This document shows positions 40,699 through 51,605 of a stretch of DNA of 64,000 nt, piece by piece. The notes under the pieces were generated by a model. The model did not search any database, was not told where the DNA came from, and worked only from the letters and a program-made list of their open reading frames with translations. The position numbers were made by a program, and so were the translations under genes. Source of the stretch: Casuarius casuarius (taxonomy: Eukaryota; Chordata; Aves; Casuariiformes; Casuariidae); the NCBI GenBank assembly GCA_003342895.1, contig PTFA01000081.1, positions 3,862,434 to 3,926,433 of the forward strand. The letters run 5' to 3'. Within the stretch, counting starts at the first letter, position 1. Every line of letters begins with the position of its first letter.

Positions 40699-41332
40699 CC
40701 ATCTTTATACACTTAACTTGATAGAAATTCCAGTCTTTAGTAATGGCATAGGCTGTAATTCCCAGTTAAATGCAAACAGAAGTTACACAATAACAAAATT
40801 ACACTTAGAGAACTTGGAAAATAATAGTTTCTGGGTTTTTTATGCTAGCAGTCAGCACTCAAAAACATCTGGTAATTTTTTTAAAGAAACAATGCACTTC
40901 CTGCCTTGAAGTTCATGGAAAAGCAATTGTTACCATTTCCAAAGTACCCATTGTTAAGAGAAACAGCTTTACAAGTTCAGGGACATAATTAAAGACAATG
41001 ACAGTTGATGGGAATAAAATGAAGAAACATCGTAACAAAAAGTGTAACAAGCAAGAAAACTTGTGCAACATAACAGTATATCATGGCATACAATTCAAAA
41101 GCACAATAAAAAATGTCAATTGAAAATACACAGAAAGAAAAAACAGTTGGAGATCAGTGTATTGTGAACAATAAATATTTATATGTTTTACTATTACATA
41201 TATCTATATACAACTAATATGTAAAAATGAAATTCACTGATTCCAAACACAGAGCAAATGTACAGATTTTACAGGGACAGATAATATAACATTGTCTGGT
41301 ACTGTACCAGTATTTTTAACTCTTTCCAGATC

Positions 41333-41333
<1 letters not shown>

Positions 41334-41369
<36 letters not shown>

Positions 41370-41377
41370 ACACACCC
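41334..41377. repeat. (CA)n microsatellite
   Basis: About 20 CA units with one TA interruption. The minus-strand open frame encoding an alternating Cys-Val run across it is an artefact. Confidence 0.95.
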
Positions 41378-41897
41378 CAACTTTAGCAAACTTTCCATAA
41401 ACTTCCTGCGATTTATATCATCATAAATTTGACTTTGATCTCTCTGGCTGAACTGGTAGCAAGCCTTAACAAGGAAGTTACAAGGAGCGTACAAAGTCTA
41501 TAAAGGAAACAAACAGTCATGTTGACTTTGTTAAAACTTAGATGCACAGAGTTCAAGGAAGCCGTGTACCTTGCGTAGGCCTTTATGAAAGTGTCACTCA
41601 GGGATNTGTTCACATTTCTTGTGTGATCTTTTTAATGCTGTTCTCTCCTTGTAATACTTCTACTTTATAANTGCATTTTTGTTTCAAGCCAGTGTTGCTA
41701 AGAGTTTCATATTTTCCATTTTGGAATCTGGACTGTACCTATTACAGAGCTGTAAGAATCTGTTTTGCAATGGATGTGTAATTAGCTATGATAGCATAAA
41801 GCACCAGTACAAGCTTTTGCAGAGGTATTATCTAACATTCCTTGTGTCAGACAAGACTTAGCAAATTCTACAGTTTGCTAACTTCTCAAATTAAAAT

Positions 41898-42263
41898 TTT
41901 ATTCAAATTGAGCCAAGATGTAAAATGTTAGAGCTAAAGAGCTTTAAAAATCTTCAACTGCAAGTTGATTGGCTTTGTAGTTTTAGGTTTTAGGCCTTGC
42001 TCATAGCTTTAGGCACTTCCAGTTTGGGTATTTTATATGAATATAAGTGGTAGAGAAGACCAGCATGAAAGAGTCTAGCAAATATACAGTTGCATATAAA
42101 ACTACTGTTCTAAGCATTTGCACACTGAATTATTGGCTGTGCCAAATATCTCTGAGTCCTGCTTCAGCCTTTGTCTGCAGCAGAATGACGAATCCATCAC
42201 ATGCTGCCCCAAATCAAGGTAAAGCCATTTGATNAAGTTTTGAGGAATCAAAGTTAGAGTCAG
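41898..42263 (-). other. RNF170-like: RNF170-like 3' UTR with candidate poly(A) signal
   Basis: Reading the minus strand after the TGA stop at 42266-42264, the first AATAAA I find is at 41903-41898, giving a 3' UTR of about 350-390 nt. Another transcript end cannot be excluded. Confidence 0.4.
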
Positions 42264-42569
42264 TCAGGAATCTGACAGCATGCTCTGAGATGCAGACCTT
42301 GCCATATCCACCCTGTCTGATATAATTTGCTGACAAATGTTTATCATGCATATTAAAAGAAGGAAAACTACCACCATGTCATCAGCTGCTCCAAGTATTC
42401 TACAGAGGAGCCCAGGCATCGTGTCGAATGGAGAAGGTAAGCATATGATTGCTCCGAAGGAGCATACAACAACTCTTAGGAAAAAAATCCATACGAGACC
42501 ATCCCAGGTAGAGATTCTTCGCAACACAACAGTCAGGAATAACGGCATGTCATAAAGGTAATCTGCAAA
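42264..42569 (-). CDS. RNF170-like: RNF170-like terminal coding exon
   Basis: The acceptor ATATTTAG precedes 306 nt encoding 101 residues and TGA. Using this acceptor rather than TTTGCAG six bases on keeps phase 0 and gives FADYLYDMP, which aligns without gaps to the RNF170 segment ending DLP. The segments [20 protein letters not shown] and [17 protein letters not shown] are predicted membrane helices. The Pro-Phe-Asp...Pro between them matches the DUF1232-type region of RNF170. About 12 residues ([12 protein letters not shown]) extend past the usual RNF170 end. Confidence 0.88.
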   Translation of the reverse strand, partial: FADYLYDMPLFLTVVLRRISTWDGLVWIFFLRVVVCSFGAIICLPSPFDTMPGLLCRILGAADDMVVVFLLLICMINICQQIISDRVDMARSASQSMLSDS

Positions 42570-45500
42570 CTAAATATTCAGATGAGTTATACTATGTTGC
42601 ATTCTAATTCATGTTGAACAAGTCTCTAAGCACTTTTAGATTCAAATCTCTTGAATGTAAAAACTTTCTGTGCTGTCCAAGTCCACCTACACAGTTTAAT
42701 TCTTTTCTAGCATCTAGGGGCACACTTAGTTATAAAAGGAATCCCCATTCCCCTAGCACTTTAAAAAGAGAGTATTATGCATGTTGTTGAATCCTTTTGG
42801 AAACTGGGCCCTAATTGCTGCTTGAGTATATGCTTCTCTATGCCATAGGACTGAGTGATTATTCCTCTTCATTAATGCTAGGTTATTGGGTTGAAAAATA
42901 ACATTCTCCTCCACAGTGCCTAGTTTATTTAGTCCATGGATTAAAGCAAGCTCCACGGTCCTTTTCAGGCTCCCTACCAGGATGTGACAGGAAAGGAAGA
43001 TTTGCTTTGGTGATATTCTACATGCTGTCAAGAATGGGCCTCACGTGTGCCTTCAGTCCTCGTTTTCACATCACTTCCTCTGCCTGTCATGTCTCTACCA
43101 GCTGGGATTCTAGCTGTAATGAAGTACAGAGACAGCATGGACTGCTCACATTTGGCAATATCTGGGGAAGAAAATAGCTGCTTTGTATATTGGAATATGA
43201 ACTGGCACAAAAATTTTAGAGGCAGATTAAAATTCTGAAGTTCAAATCTGAACTCAGATTTGAAAGTTCCAGGCTGACCATCTCTAGTTCTGCTTTGCCC
43301 CCTGTGTTTCATCTCATACTACTTTCTCCTCCCTGCCAGGATGGCTGCAGGATGACTCCTTCGAGCTAGGAACTCCGAGAAGCACTTTTACTGGAAGATG
43401 CTGAATCCAGTAGTGAATGGTAAGCCTTCCCTATGATACCACAGATAAGTGCATAAAGAGATAATTCACATACTTAAATAAAATAATTTTCATTGCTGCG
43501 TCTCTTTCAATCCACTATGTGCTATGCAGTACTAACTGCATAAATGTGGAATTATAAATACTTACAGGTCGAGGTTGCCCTGAGAAACGTTTGTTGTAAT
43601 CTCTAATGGCATGTACAATTTGTTTAGTTGGTTTATCATGTTGCTTTTCACAAGAGATGTTGTCCAGAAGAATCACCTTTGTTAAGAGAAGATAAACATT
43701 AGCACTGTATATTTTAATCTTCAGTATTAAGGATACTGTTCTCTAGTACATATCTGTCCATATTTTCCCTCTCAAGTTGATCTTTGTCCGGTGTCNGTAG
43801 TTCCACTATAGCAAGAATATTTACTAAATGCAGACTTCTTTTATAACCCGCATGCAATCTTTCAGTACAACAGGCAGCCTCTGGCATGGGTCAAATGAGA
43901 TTAAGAAGTTCTATATTGTTTTTTATGGAGTATTATGCTGGAGATTCAATGAACTATACAAAAGTAAGATGCCAGAGGCCTGTTTAATATTTCACAGAGT
44001 TGCCTGATATGACATGTGTCAAATGATAAATGTGAATGGCTTCAGTGTCATTCAAGTCTAAGTGGGTTTTGAAATGCTATGGAAAATCAGAGGATAGATA
44101 AAGTTGATCCTAAGCATTCAAGCTTCTCGTTTTGTAGTTATCATAATGCAGATGACTGCAAGGGAGATAACTCTTACCTTTTGTCTGCAGAGAGGGCAGG
44201 TTATTGCTCCTAACCAGGGACTATGTTTCCAGTATGTAATTAGACAGGAACCTACAAAAAATTAAATGATCAAATTAAGATATATGGAGCACATTTAAGG
44301 ATATTTAATTTGCATAAGATAGTTATCAGAATTAATAAACCCTCTTTCTACAACTGACTGTAAAATTAGTTTAATTCTTTGCTTTCATTTTAATATGTGG
44401 TTTTGCTCTGCAAAGTGACTGTGTAAAAATAGTGCCTTGGATCTTCTACACCAAGGTATACAGAGATACATAGACGCCCTCAGGGAGACTTTGATATTTT
44501 TATTCCTGTTGATAGCATCTTACCCTTGAAGCTCCCTTGACTGTGGTTGAAGCACTCAGGAATATGGGTACCCTTCCAATTTATGTGTACATAGCACAGT
44601 GCAATGCAGAGTGCTGTGTTGGCTGCTGTGGACGAAAGCAGTTTAGCTGCAGAACTGTGGAGCTCCCCCAGAGTCAATGNATCCTTTAAGGGTTCTGAGG
44701 CCTAATTAACCAAATAAACCAACACACACAGCCAAAGGACAGCCTGCTCATTCAAAGTCCTGCCTCGTACAACACATCTCGTAGTGATGAAGTATCATAC
44801 ATTGGGCTGTTTTGTCTTTTTGCTTTAATTTTTTTTTTCTTACTACATTTCTACTCTGTTACCCCTTTGGAACTGCAGAGCTCTGGAAGAACAAGTTGCT
44901 GTATTCTTTTTCATTCTTCACAAGACAACTGATAGCTATCTTCCAAATGCAGTATCATCTTTTCCTATATTTAGGTCTCAGGTATACAAGAGGGCAGAGG
45001 ACACTAAAACTAGACTGCGCATATTACTGACAGCAGTGGTTGACGTACACAAATGTCAGTGCTGGCATTAACAGCAGATACAGCAAAGCATAAATAGCAT
45101 CTAATCAGAAGCAGCACAGCTTGACTTTCAGCTCCCAGGCTCACTGTGCATTGTGACAGGTCAAGAAAAAAAATGTCTTAACATGTAAACTGATCAAATT
45201 TGACAAGGACTCCAGTGAAAACACAAGCAGAACACTGCACTGCCATTTTGATGGAGCTGTTTTATGGAAGTGAACTATGCTCTTTGTTCTTAAAAATGAC
45301 CAGGGCCAGCAAGTAGATTCTTATAAGCGAGAAGTCTTCAGGAGCCCTCAGTGCAGGGTTTTTCTGCACCCAGACATTCTTTGTCTATTGTCACTGAAAA
45401 GTGGATATTAGAGAAACAATGTGTTCAGATCGAGTATATCAATTATGTCCCCTAAAATAGGGATATTAAATTTGGTCTAAAGATATTTTTATGAGCCTTG

Positions 45501-48500
45501 CCCTAATTGTTAGAACAATGCTTTTTACTTTTGTTTTCAGTTGAGTGCAGGGTTTTTCTTTATGACTCTTTTATTCTGTTTGCATATACGGAACAGTTGG
45601 TTGGGCACATGACGGTGTTTGTATCTAAATCCCCATGTGGTATGTATAAACTCAGTCTGGCATCCAGCTTCAAGGTTTTGTTTGAACTTTTGCATTTGAC
45701 AAACATCATGCCTGACTTCAGGAACTGCTCTGACTATCTAGGTCCAGATCCTGTATCGTGATCAGCGTGGGTGTATTGCTGTGCCTGTGCACAGTCCTAC
45801 TGATGACAGTAGGATAATAATGGATCCCTTAGTTCTTCAAGGGCTTTAAAAAAGCATCCAGTAGAAATTAAAATTTGCTACATGCAGAATCATTTGTTTA
45901 GTAGAACAGGAAAGGCAGGGTTCCTCTGAAGTTGACCTATTTGTACTTGAATGCATTTTTCATAAAATAGACAAAATCCTGTTTTAATCTAGCTTTCTAC
46001 ACAGCCTTCTGAGGGAGTCCATAGGTTTCTCTAAAATACCTCTGTGGTTATAGTTAATTAGAAAAAAATAATATTGCTCCAGGATCACTTTTCACTTGAA
46101 CTTCCTGAACATATGGTTCAAACTGAAGCTGAAAAGGAAAACTTCAGGACAAACTGTATGAGTTACTACTAATAATAAAATCAGACATTTTTTATAAGTC
46201 CACATTAATCTTCTTTAAAAGCTCTGGGTTGACCACATTTTCTAAATAAAACTTTTACCAAAGTGGAATTTATTAAGAGTATGCAGCATTGCCTTAGCTC
46301 TGTTCCGGAGGGCATCCAGGAAAGTTTTATTACTAATTTCAGTCGCAACAGACCTAGATCTATGCAGAATGGTTTTGATAAGCCCAGTGTAACGTTTTAT
46401 TGGTTTAAGACATGAAAAACAGACATGTTACAGAGACTGCTTCTACTGTATAAATACAGTCATGACATGTATAATGCATTGCAGTGAAATCTATGCTTCA
46501 GAGTGTAAATGATGATGTACTTGGGGAAAGGAAAGCCTGACAAAATATATATAGCTAATGATAACAATATACAAAGCTTGTATTTGGTACTTCTCTGCAG
46601 GTCTCTAGATGTTATAAAAACAAAGCCCATTATGTCTTATTCACAGATGGAAAAGGGAAAATTAAACTGGGCCAGAGAAAGAAGANAGGTAATGATCTTT
46701 GTTGTTATGTCTATCTTTGTATTTGAAACTATAAGTTCTGCANTATTATTTGAAACATGTTTTGAGGCCTTATGAACCTTTTTGTTCTGGAGTGAGTTAT
46801 ATTCAAAGCATCCCATCTGCATATGTGANCATGTTATAGAGCATAAAAACATGAAACATCCTGAAGTATTTATATGATGTCACTCATGTGGCAGGTGGGC
46901 CCTACAAAGAGCACCTAACTGTTGTGATTCACTGATTTGCAGTGGTTTCACAGGATGGGGATAGTGGCAGTGTTGAGTGACTTGTTCTGGGTGAGCATGA
47001 TTTCAGTCTAGAGAAAAACAGCACTTTCCAGAAAACAAAAATGTGCTTTTTTTGCAACAGCATTAACAGCATAATGCCTTGTACTCATTTATGCTCAGGC
47101 CTTTTTATAATACTCTTACATGGTGAAAAAAAGTGTAAATGGCTTGTGAATATAGCTTACGCTTACTTTAAAGTCTCTAAAATCCCCGAACAGTAGAAAG
47201 AAACTTTATGGTTCTGCCCACTGTCTTTTGANGGATCTTGCTGTTGCAGTGTCAGATATTACTGCCTACAGCTGTCTCCCTGCACCTTTGCTGGAGATTA
47301 CTGATCTCATGCTGCACAGTGGCACTAAGGTACCTTCACTGGCAGTTTACTGAGGCAGTGAGGTTGTAAACCACGTCTGTAATTCACTGCAGGATGTAGG
47401 TCAGAGGTCTAAAAGAAAACAAAGTCCTAGTGGCCTTATCCTACTCCCTTTTGAAGCAGGTGCAAAGCTCCCACTGACTCTAATGGTACAGAATGTGAGC
47501 CTTAAAAATCCGGAGGTTCCGTTTAGAAATGGAATATACCTAACTTCACTGTTTTGTGCTTCATCCTTGTCTTCCTTTGAAAAATTATTTAAATTTTTTA
47601 AATCCTAACTATAGTCCTTAGTAGCCTCAAACAAGGCATTAGCAGATGCATGTATCTACAGAATTGAGGTTTTACTTAGATTATCCAGTGAATTTAGCTG
47701 CACTGGATGAGGCCAGGAGACCACACTGCAGGCAGCCTCAAAGAAAGGACCCTCACACTGTTTTGCCGGGCAATATGTCCAAATCCAGAACTGTCACTTT
47801 CCTGTTAAGACAGATCCTGGACTGGAGTAGAGTTACTGAGCGTGCATCATGATGTCTTCAAACNTATTTTCTCCATATGACCACAATGATTTACTTGATA
47901 AACAGATTAAAAGAAGGTTTATACATGACTAAAACTCACTTTTATAATAGTATAGTGTGTAACTTCCACTAAATTTTCATTTAGAATTCTTTTACAGTAC
48001 TATAAAATATAGTGATTATGCCTTATTTCTCTAGATTACCTCTGCTTTATTTTATGCAATTGTTTCACACAGGAGCAAGCCTGTGGAACATATCATACAG
48101 TCAAAATCAATTTTATGGGACAGCTGGGTTCTTATGCTGTTCAGTACTGATAAATAGAAAGATAAGCTGTCTGCCCATGAGTGAGTTCATGCTAGAAGAT
48201 AAGACTTTGTTTGTTATATATTGAGCTTTNATGGTCACAAATTGTACAATTGTAAGACTGTTGATTTCTGTAACTAAGGTTTTTGTATAGTTGAATACAA
48301 AGTGTGTGTTTTTATGGACCTTTTTCCCATTCTATGAGTTTGTATTGTAATTTAACAGTATCCTGTGAGATGATCTGTTGTCTGCTTCTCTCAAGACTTC
48401 CTGGGTGTTTCAAAAACTCCTGAGCACCTTGTAAATGTGAAAGCAATGAGCAAATAAAAATAGTTACTGATTTTTTTGGTGATTTGAAGATGGGACTTCT

Positions 48501-51287
48501 GCTTCTAGTGGCAGAACTTACATTAATTCCAGGGAAAAGGCTTGGTCTGCTACGTTTGTTGAACTTGAGAACTCTGTAAGAAGATTTAGCAGCTTGTGTA
48601 AGCATTGTACTGTATCTAGAAAACTTACCACAGAATAGATGTCCACAGTTGGTTTCTACTGGGAACGTGGCTGTTTGGAGACAGATTGGGCAGCTGAAGT
48701 CACTGTGATTACAAGGTCGCCAAATTTGGAGAGATTCCTAGAAGAGTAGTACAGAGTCTTTAGTAAATTAATATTTTGATTGACATATTCAGTTTATTAA
48801 TAATAACGTACTATGAATGGCAAAGATTCACAGAAACCAAGTATGAATGATATGTAACTAATAATTAACTCAGCGGATAAGGAAAATGAGGCACAAAGAA
48901 ATGATTTGTTTAATCCTACAAAAAGAATCAGTGTCAGAGGTAGGATCACGATGCCAAGTTTCTGTTTCCAGTGATATATTCGCAGGCCGCTGGATAATAT
49001 TTACACTTTGGAGGCCAGAAGAGTTTGAACCACTGGCTTGTCTAGTTACCATTATTAGTCAGACAGTACCCAAGGTCTGCCTTAATAGTTTTTGGATCTT
49101 TTTTCTCCCTCTTTATAGTCATGCGTATCACATAAATGTACTGAAATAAAGCCTGGTGCGTTTTCTGCCTTCCTTGGGATGGCAGTGTATGTCATAAGCT
49201 ATGTAACAAAAAGTCTCCTTTACTTAAGTAAAAAGACTGCTTTCAAACAACCCTTCCCTTTGCTTAGGAAGGTCTGTAATTAAGAATAATACTGAGCTGT
49301 GTTTTTAGAGCATGAAGATAGGAGTTTTGTCAGTCTCTGAAATCCTAGAGACATTTTGAAATCCAAAGTGTGTGTACTTGTATTGTAATATTTCTGGAGT
49401 AGTCTACCCCCCAGTGGAAAGGCTGAAGGATATGTGTTGTTCTTCCAATATTTGTTCCTAAATCATTGCCTAAAAGCAGTAAAAATCTGTTTGGCAGTAT
49501 ATTCATCTGTGCCAGGATTGTTTGATACAGTGAGAAATAACCGTTCTTACTTCATACTGGTTCCTTGCCACAAGAGAAGGTTTTTGCCAGCTTTATTATG
49601 ATGTATTAGTTAATCTGTAATGGCTGATCAGCCTGCCTGTTTTGTCATAGCATATGAAGGAGAAACTTATATTTGACCATATATTTTANTGCCATAACCA
49701 TAATGAGATAAGTCTTTGAAGAAAGTCTAATAATAANGTGGTTAGTGTCCTTTCCTTCTGGAGATAAAGTTATTTCAATTTCCATATTAGTCCCAGAAAC
49801 AAAGGAGCTCTTCTGAAACTGGGAGGGAGCTTCCAAAGAAGTTCATCTGCTTTAAGACAGTGTCTTGAAGGTTAGCAGTGCTAACTGTCCTCCACTGCCT
49901 ATGTGTGTTTAGAGAGGTTCAGAAGGAGACCAGCGTAAATTCCGGTTTCATTTTGCACTTTGATCAAAAAATGGTGAACTCCGTATGTTCTTTAATGACC
50001 ACAGAGGATCAGCATTATATGGAATAGGCATTTTTCTTCCATTACTGAAATAAGGCATTCAGATATGATGATCTCATACTTTGAGATTATAGTATCACTG
50101 TATACTTGCTCTCTTGTTGCCCAACAAGAAGGCAAGTGCTAAATAGCTTGTTTGTCTTTTAAATATTGAATTGGCACCCATCTTCCTGACAGATCAATGA
50201 ATACCCTTTGTATATTTGACCTATTTCTATAAATTCTGATAAAGAGAAAATTGAATAGATTGTAGATTTTGCATGTCAAATATTGGTAGATCCAGAATGA
50301 CTGTGAAGATTCAAACTCATCTGACTGCAGAAAAAGAGTAATTTTTTTATATAATTAATTTTTCTAATTAATTTTTTCTAATGTAATAATTCCAAGAAAA
50401 AAAGGAGGTCTGCCAAACAAATGACCATGAAACCTGGTATCTCTTGCCACAGCCATGCCTAAAATATTCCTGTAACCAGGATCTGTAAACAAGATCTGGA
50501 GGTTTTGAAACAAAAGGTTGTAACTACTGGAAACAGTCTTTCTCCTTTACTGTTCATGAAGTTATAAATGTATCTGGTTCTGATACTCTGCAGGTAATCA
50601 GGAGACTCTTATCAGTGCATACAGGGGAAAATCTGAAAAAACATGTAGGCATCTTCAGCATTTAAACTACTAAGATAACAATCATGCAATAGCTCAACAA
50701 AGCTGGGATTATTGAATAAGAATAAATAAAATATTGCAAAGTGCAGATTCAAGTCCAACACACTGACAGATGACCTCCTGGCAAACAGCTTTTGCCATAA
50801 TGTTACTCAAAATACGTTATACTTCACATTCCTATATTTTGACTTTCCATGCAGCACAGATGAGATATTTGCAAAGGCTGATGTAAACAGTAACAGTTTA
50901 CATCAGCTGAGGAACTGCCCCAGAATGGACAACCATTGTGTTTGCAAAAACTGCATATGTTGCATAAGCTGATTAGGTATCAGCTCTTTATTTTTGCAGA
51001 GTAATAACCCACACATTTTCTTTGTCTCATACAAAAAATGAAACCAAATGTGTTTCTAATTATGTAATAGATATTCAATCAGGAGAAGCCCAGCATTCCC
51101 AGACCATAACAGTTGGAAATTATGAAAAGCTCCCTTGCCCTTTGCAACCTCAGCAAGTCTAAGCTGCTCATGTATTTTGTATTAGAATGTGTTGTACAAT
51201 AATTAACTTACTATATGATTCCTGGGGGACAAATGATTATAGCTTTTTTCTGGATGACTCATCTTCTGCTGACTTACATGAGCAAAT
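42264..51287 (-). CDS. RNF170-like: RNF170-like membrane RING E3 ubiquitin ligase (five C-terminal coding exons)
   Basis: The coding segments on the minus strand are join(51287-51212, 48737-48629, 44251-44178, 43676-43566, 42569-42264). All have GT/AG sites and consistent phases. The frame encodes 224 residues plus stop (numbered from Phe1 of the first exon listed). Residues 1-25 match the stretch after the first membrane helix of RNF170, including the HPE motif. Residues 41-83 are a complete C3HC4 RING: C41, C44 (CPIC), C56, H58, C61 (CGHLFC), C64, C80 and C83 (CPLC). Then come [11 protein letters not shown] (about 113-123), two hydrophobic segments (about 151-167 and 188-202) and a Ser-rich tail. 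RNF170 is an ER-membrane E3 ligase that ubiquitinates activated IP3 receptors with the erlin complex. This protein has the same layout but is diverged, so I infer a paralogue, probably also an ER ligase; its substrate is unknown. The N-terminus is incomplete. Confidence 0.88.
42570..43565 (-). other. RNF170-like intron
   Basis: A 1-kb intron with nothing recognised inside. A + strand acceptor/donor-like pair around 43341-43425 encloses stops in all frames. Confidence 0.75.
43566..43676 (-). CDS. RNF170-like: RNF170-like exon: linker and FSGQPR motif
   Basis: A 111-nt exon (37 codons, phase 0 at both ends) with acceptor CTTAACAAAG and donor CCT|GTAAGT. It starts VILLDNIS after the RING and ends [14 protein letters not shown]. 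The YN.RFSGQPR motif is the family signature of RNF170 just before its C-terminal membrane domain. The middle (residues [11 protein letters not shown]) is diverged from RNF170. Confidence 0.9.
43677..44177 (-). other. RNF170-like intron
   Basis: A 0.5-kb AT-rich intron between the RING and linker exons. I see no other feature. Confidence 0.8.
44178..44251 (-). CDS. RNF170-like: RNF170-like exon: second half of the RING
   Basis: A 74-nt exon with acceptor TTTTTTGTAG and donor AAG|GTAAGA. It completes a split Gly and then reads [18 protein letters not shown], followed by PLCRQK. It supplies the sixth, seventh and eighth zinc ligands. The YW....WLGAI.CP.CRQ pattern is characteristic of RNF170. 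Confidence 0.93.
44252..48628 (-). other. RNF170-like intron splitting the RING
   Basis: A 4.4-kb intron interrupting the RING after its fifth zinc ligand. No exon was recognised. A worn amniote repeat-like phrase lies near 47460-47520 (AAAGCTCCCACTGACTCTAA). Confidence 0.75.
48629..48737 (-). CDS. RNF170-like: RNF170-like exon: first half of the RING
   Basis: A 109-nt exon with acceptor TACTCTTCTAG and donor TGTG|GTAAGT. It encodes 36 residues, of which [20 protein letters not shown] and the following Cys provide zinc ligands one to five. [12 protein letters not shown] is nearly identical to the RNF170 motif. Confidence 0.93.
48866..48990 (-). repeat. MIR-like SINE fragment, antisense to the + strand
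   Basis: GATAAGGAAAATGAGGCACA followed by AAGAAATGATTTG, then AGTGTCAGAGGTAGGATCAC, matches the reversed MIR consensus in order. Confidence 0.65.
50877..50907. repeat. Perfect 12-bp inverted repeat with 7-nt loop
   Basis: GCTGATGTAAAC and GTTTACATCAGC flank AGTAACA. Pairing does not extend into the flanks, so it is shorter than a microRNA hairpin. It lies about 300 bp downstream (in the minus-strand sense) of the HPE exon. Confidence 0.8.
51212..51287 (-). CDS. RNF170-like: RNF170-like exon: post-helix segment (HPE motif)
   Basis: A 76-nt exon with acceptor TTTCTATAG and donor ATA|GTAAGT. It starts with the last base of a split codon, then encodes 25 residues beginning [15 protein letters not shown] and ends in phase 0, matching the next exon. 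The QQ...HPE pattern aligns with RNF170 just after its first membrane helix. Similarity is limited to this short motif, so confidence is lower than for the RING exons. Confidence 0.65.
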
Positions 51288-51381
51288 CTATAGAAACAGA
51301 GTTTGTGCTGTTTATAAAATGGGAAAATGGAATGTTACTGCGTTGCTCCATGATATCAGTTCTGGCTACTGAGGTTAGCGG

Positions 51382-51394
51382 CCACCAGAGGGGT
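51382..51394 (+). promoter_or_regulatory. CTCF-like binding site (weak)
   Basis: CCACCAGAGGGGT matches the CTCF core CCASYAGRKGGCR with two mismatches near its end. It lies about 100 bp from the RNF170-like HPE exon. Motif evidence only. Confidence 0.3.
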
Positions 51395-51540
51395 TGGAAA
51401 CCTGTCAGCTGACTGCAAGTTGCTGTTGAGACATGGAAAATTTTTAAGTTTTGATCTCAAAGCATTTGAGTTAGAGATAGGACTCTGTGACTTAGAGAGC
51501 AAAGAACCAGCATAATGTAATAATGACACCAGATAAAGAA

Positions 51541-51605
51541 TATGTGCATGTATATGTATANATATGTGTGTTTATGTGTGTGTATATATATGTACACACA
51601 CACAT
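51541..51605. repeat. Compound TG/TA microsatellite
   Basis: Alternating TATG, TGTG, TATA and CACACA runs with one N at 51561. Open frames on both strands through it are repeat artefacts. Confidence 0.85.

Larger units (their letters stand above)
39316..41897. other. Intergenic interval between convergent FGGY and RNF170-like genes
   Basis: About 2.6 kb lies between the expected 3' ends of the two genes. It is AT-rich with no exon recognised. It holds a (CA)n microsatellite (41334-41377), a 10-bp inverted repeat (40660-40698) and A-rich sequence at 40920-41230. Confidence 0.6.
48738..51211 (-). other. RNF170-like intron
   Basis: A 2.5-kb intron holding an antisense MIR-like fragment (48866-48990), an AT-rich block (50335-50395) and a perfect 12-bp inverted repeat (50877-50907). 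Confidence 0.65.

Noticed and set aside
43341..43425. + strand exon-like block between CCAG and GAATG|GTAAGC
   Set aside because: All three frames contain stops and it falls in an intron of the opposite-strand gene; no partner exons were seen.
49540..49600. Minus-strand block ending in donor GAA|GTAAGA, considered as an RNF170-like exon
   Set aside because: No acceptor gives an open frame compatible with the HPE and RING exons, which already join in phase without it.
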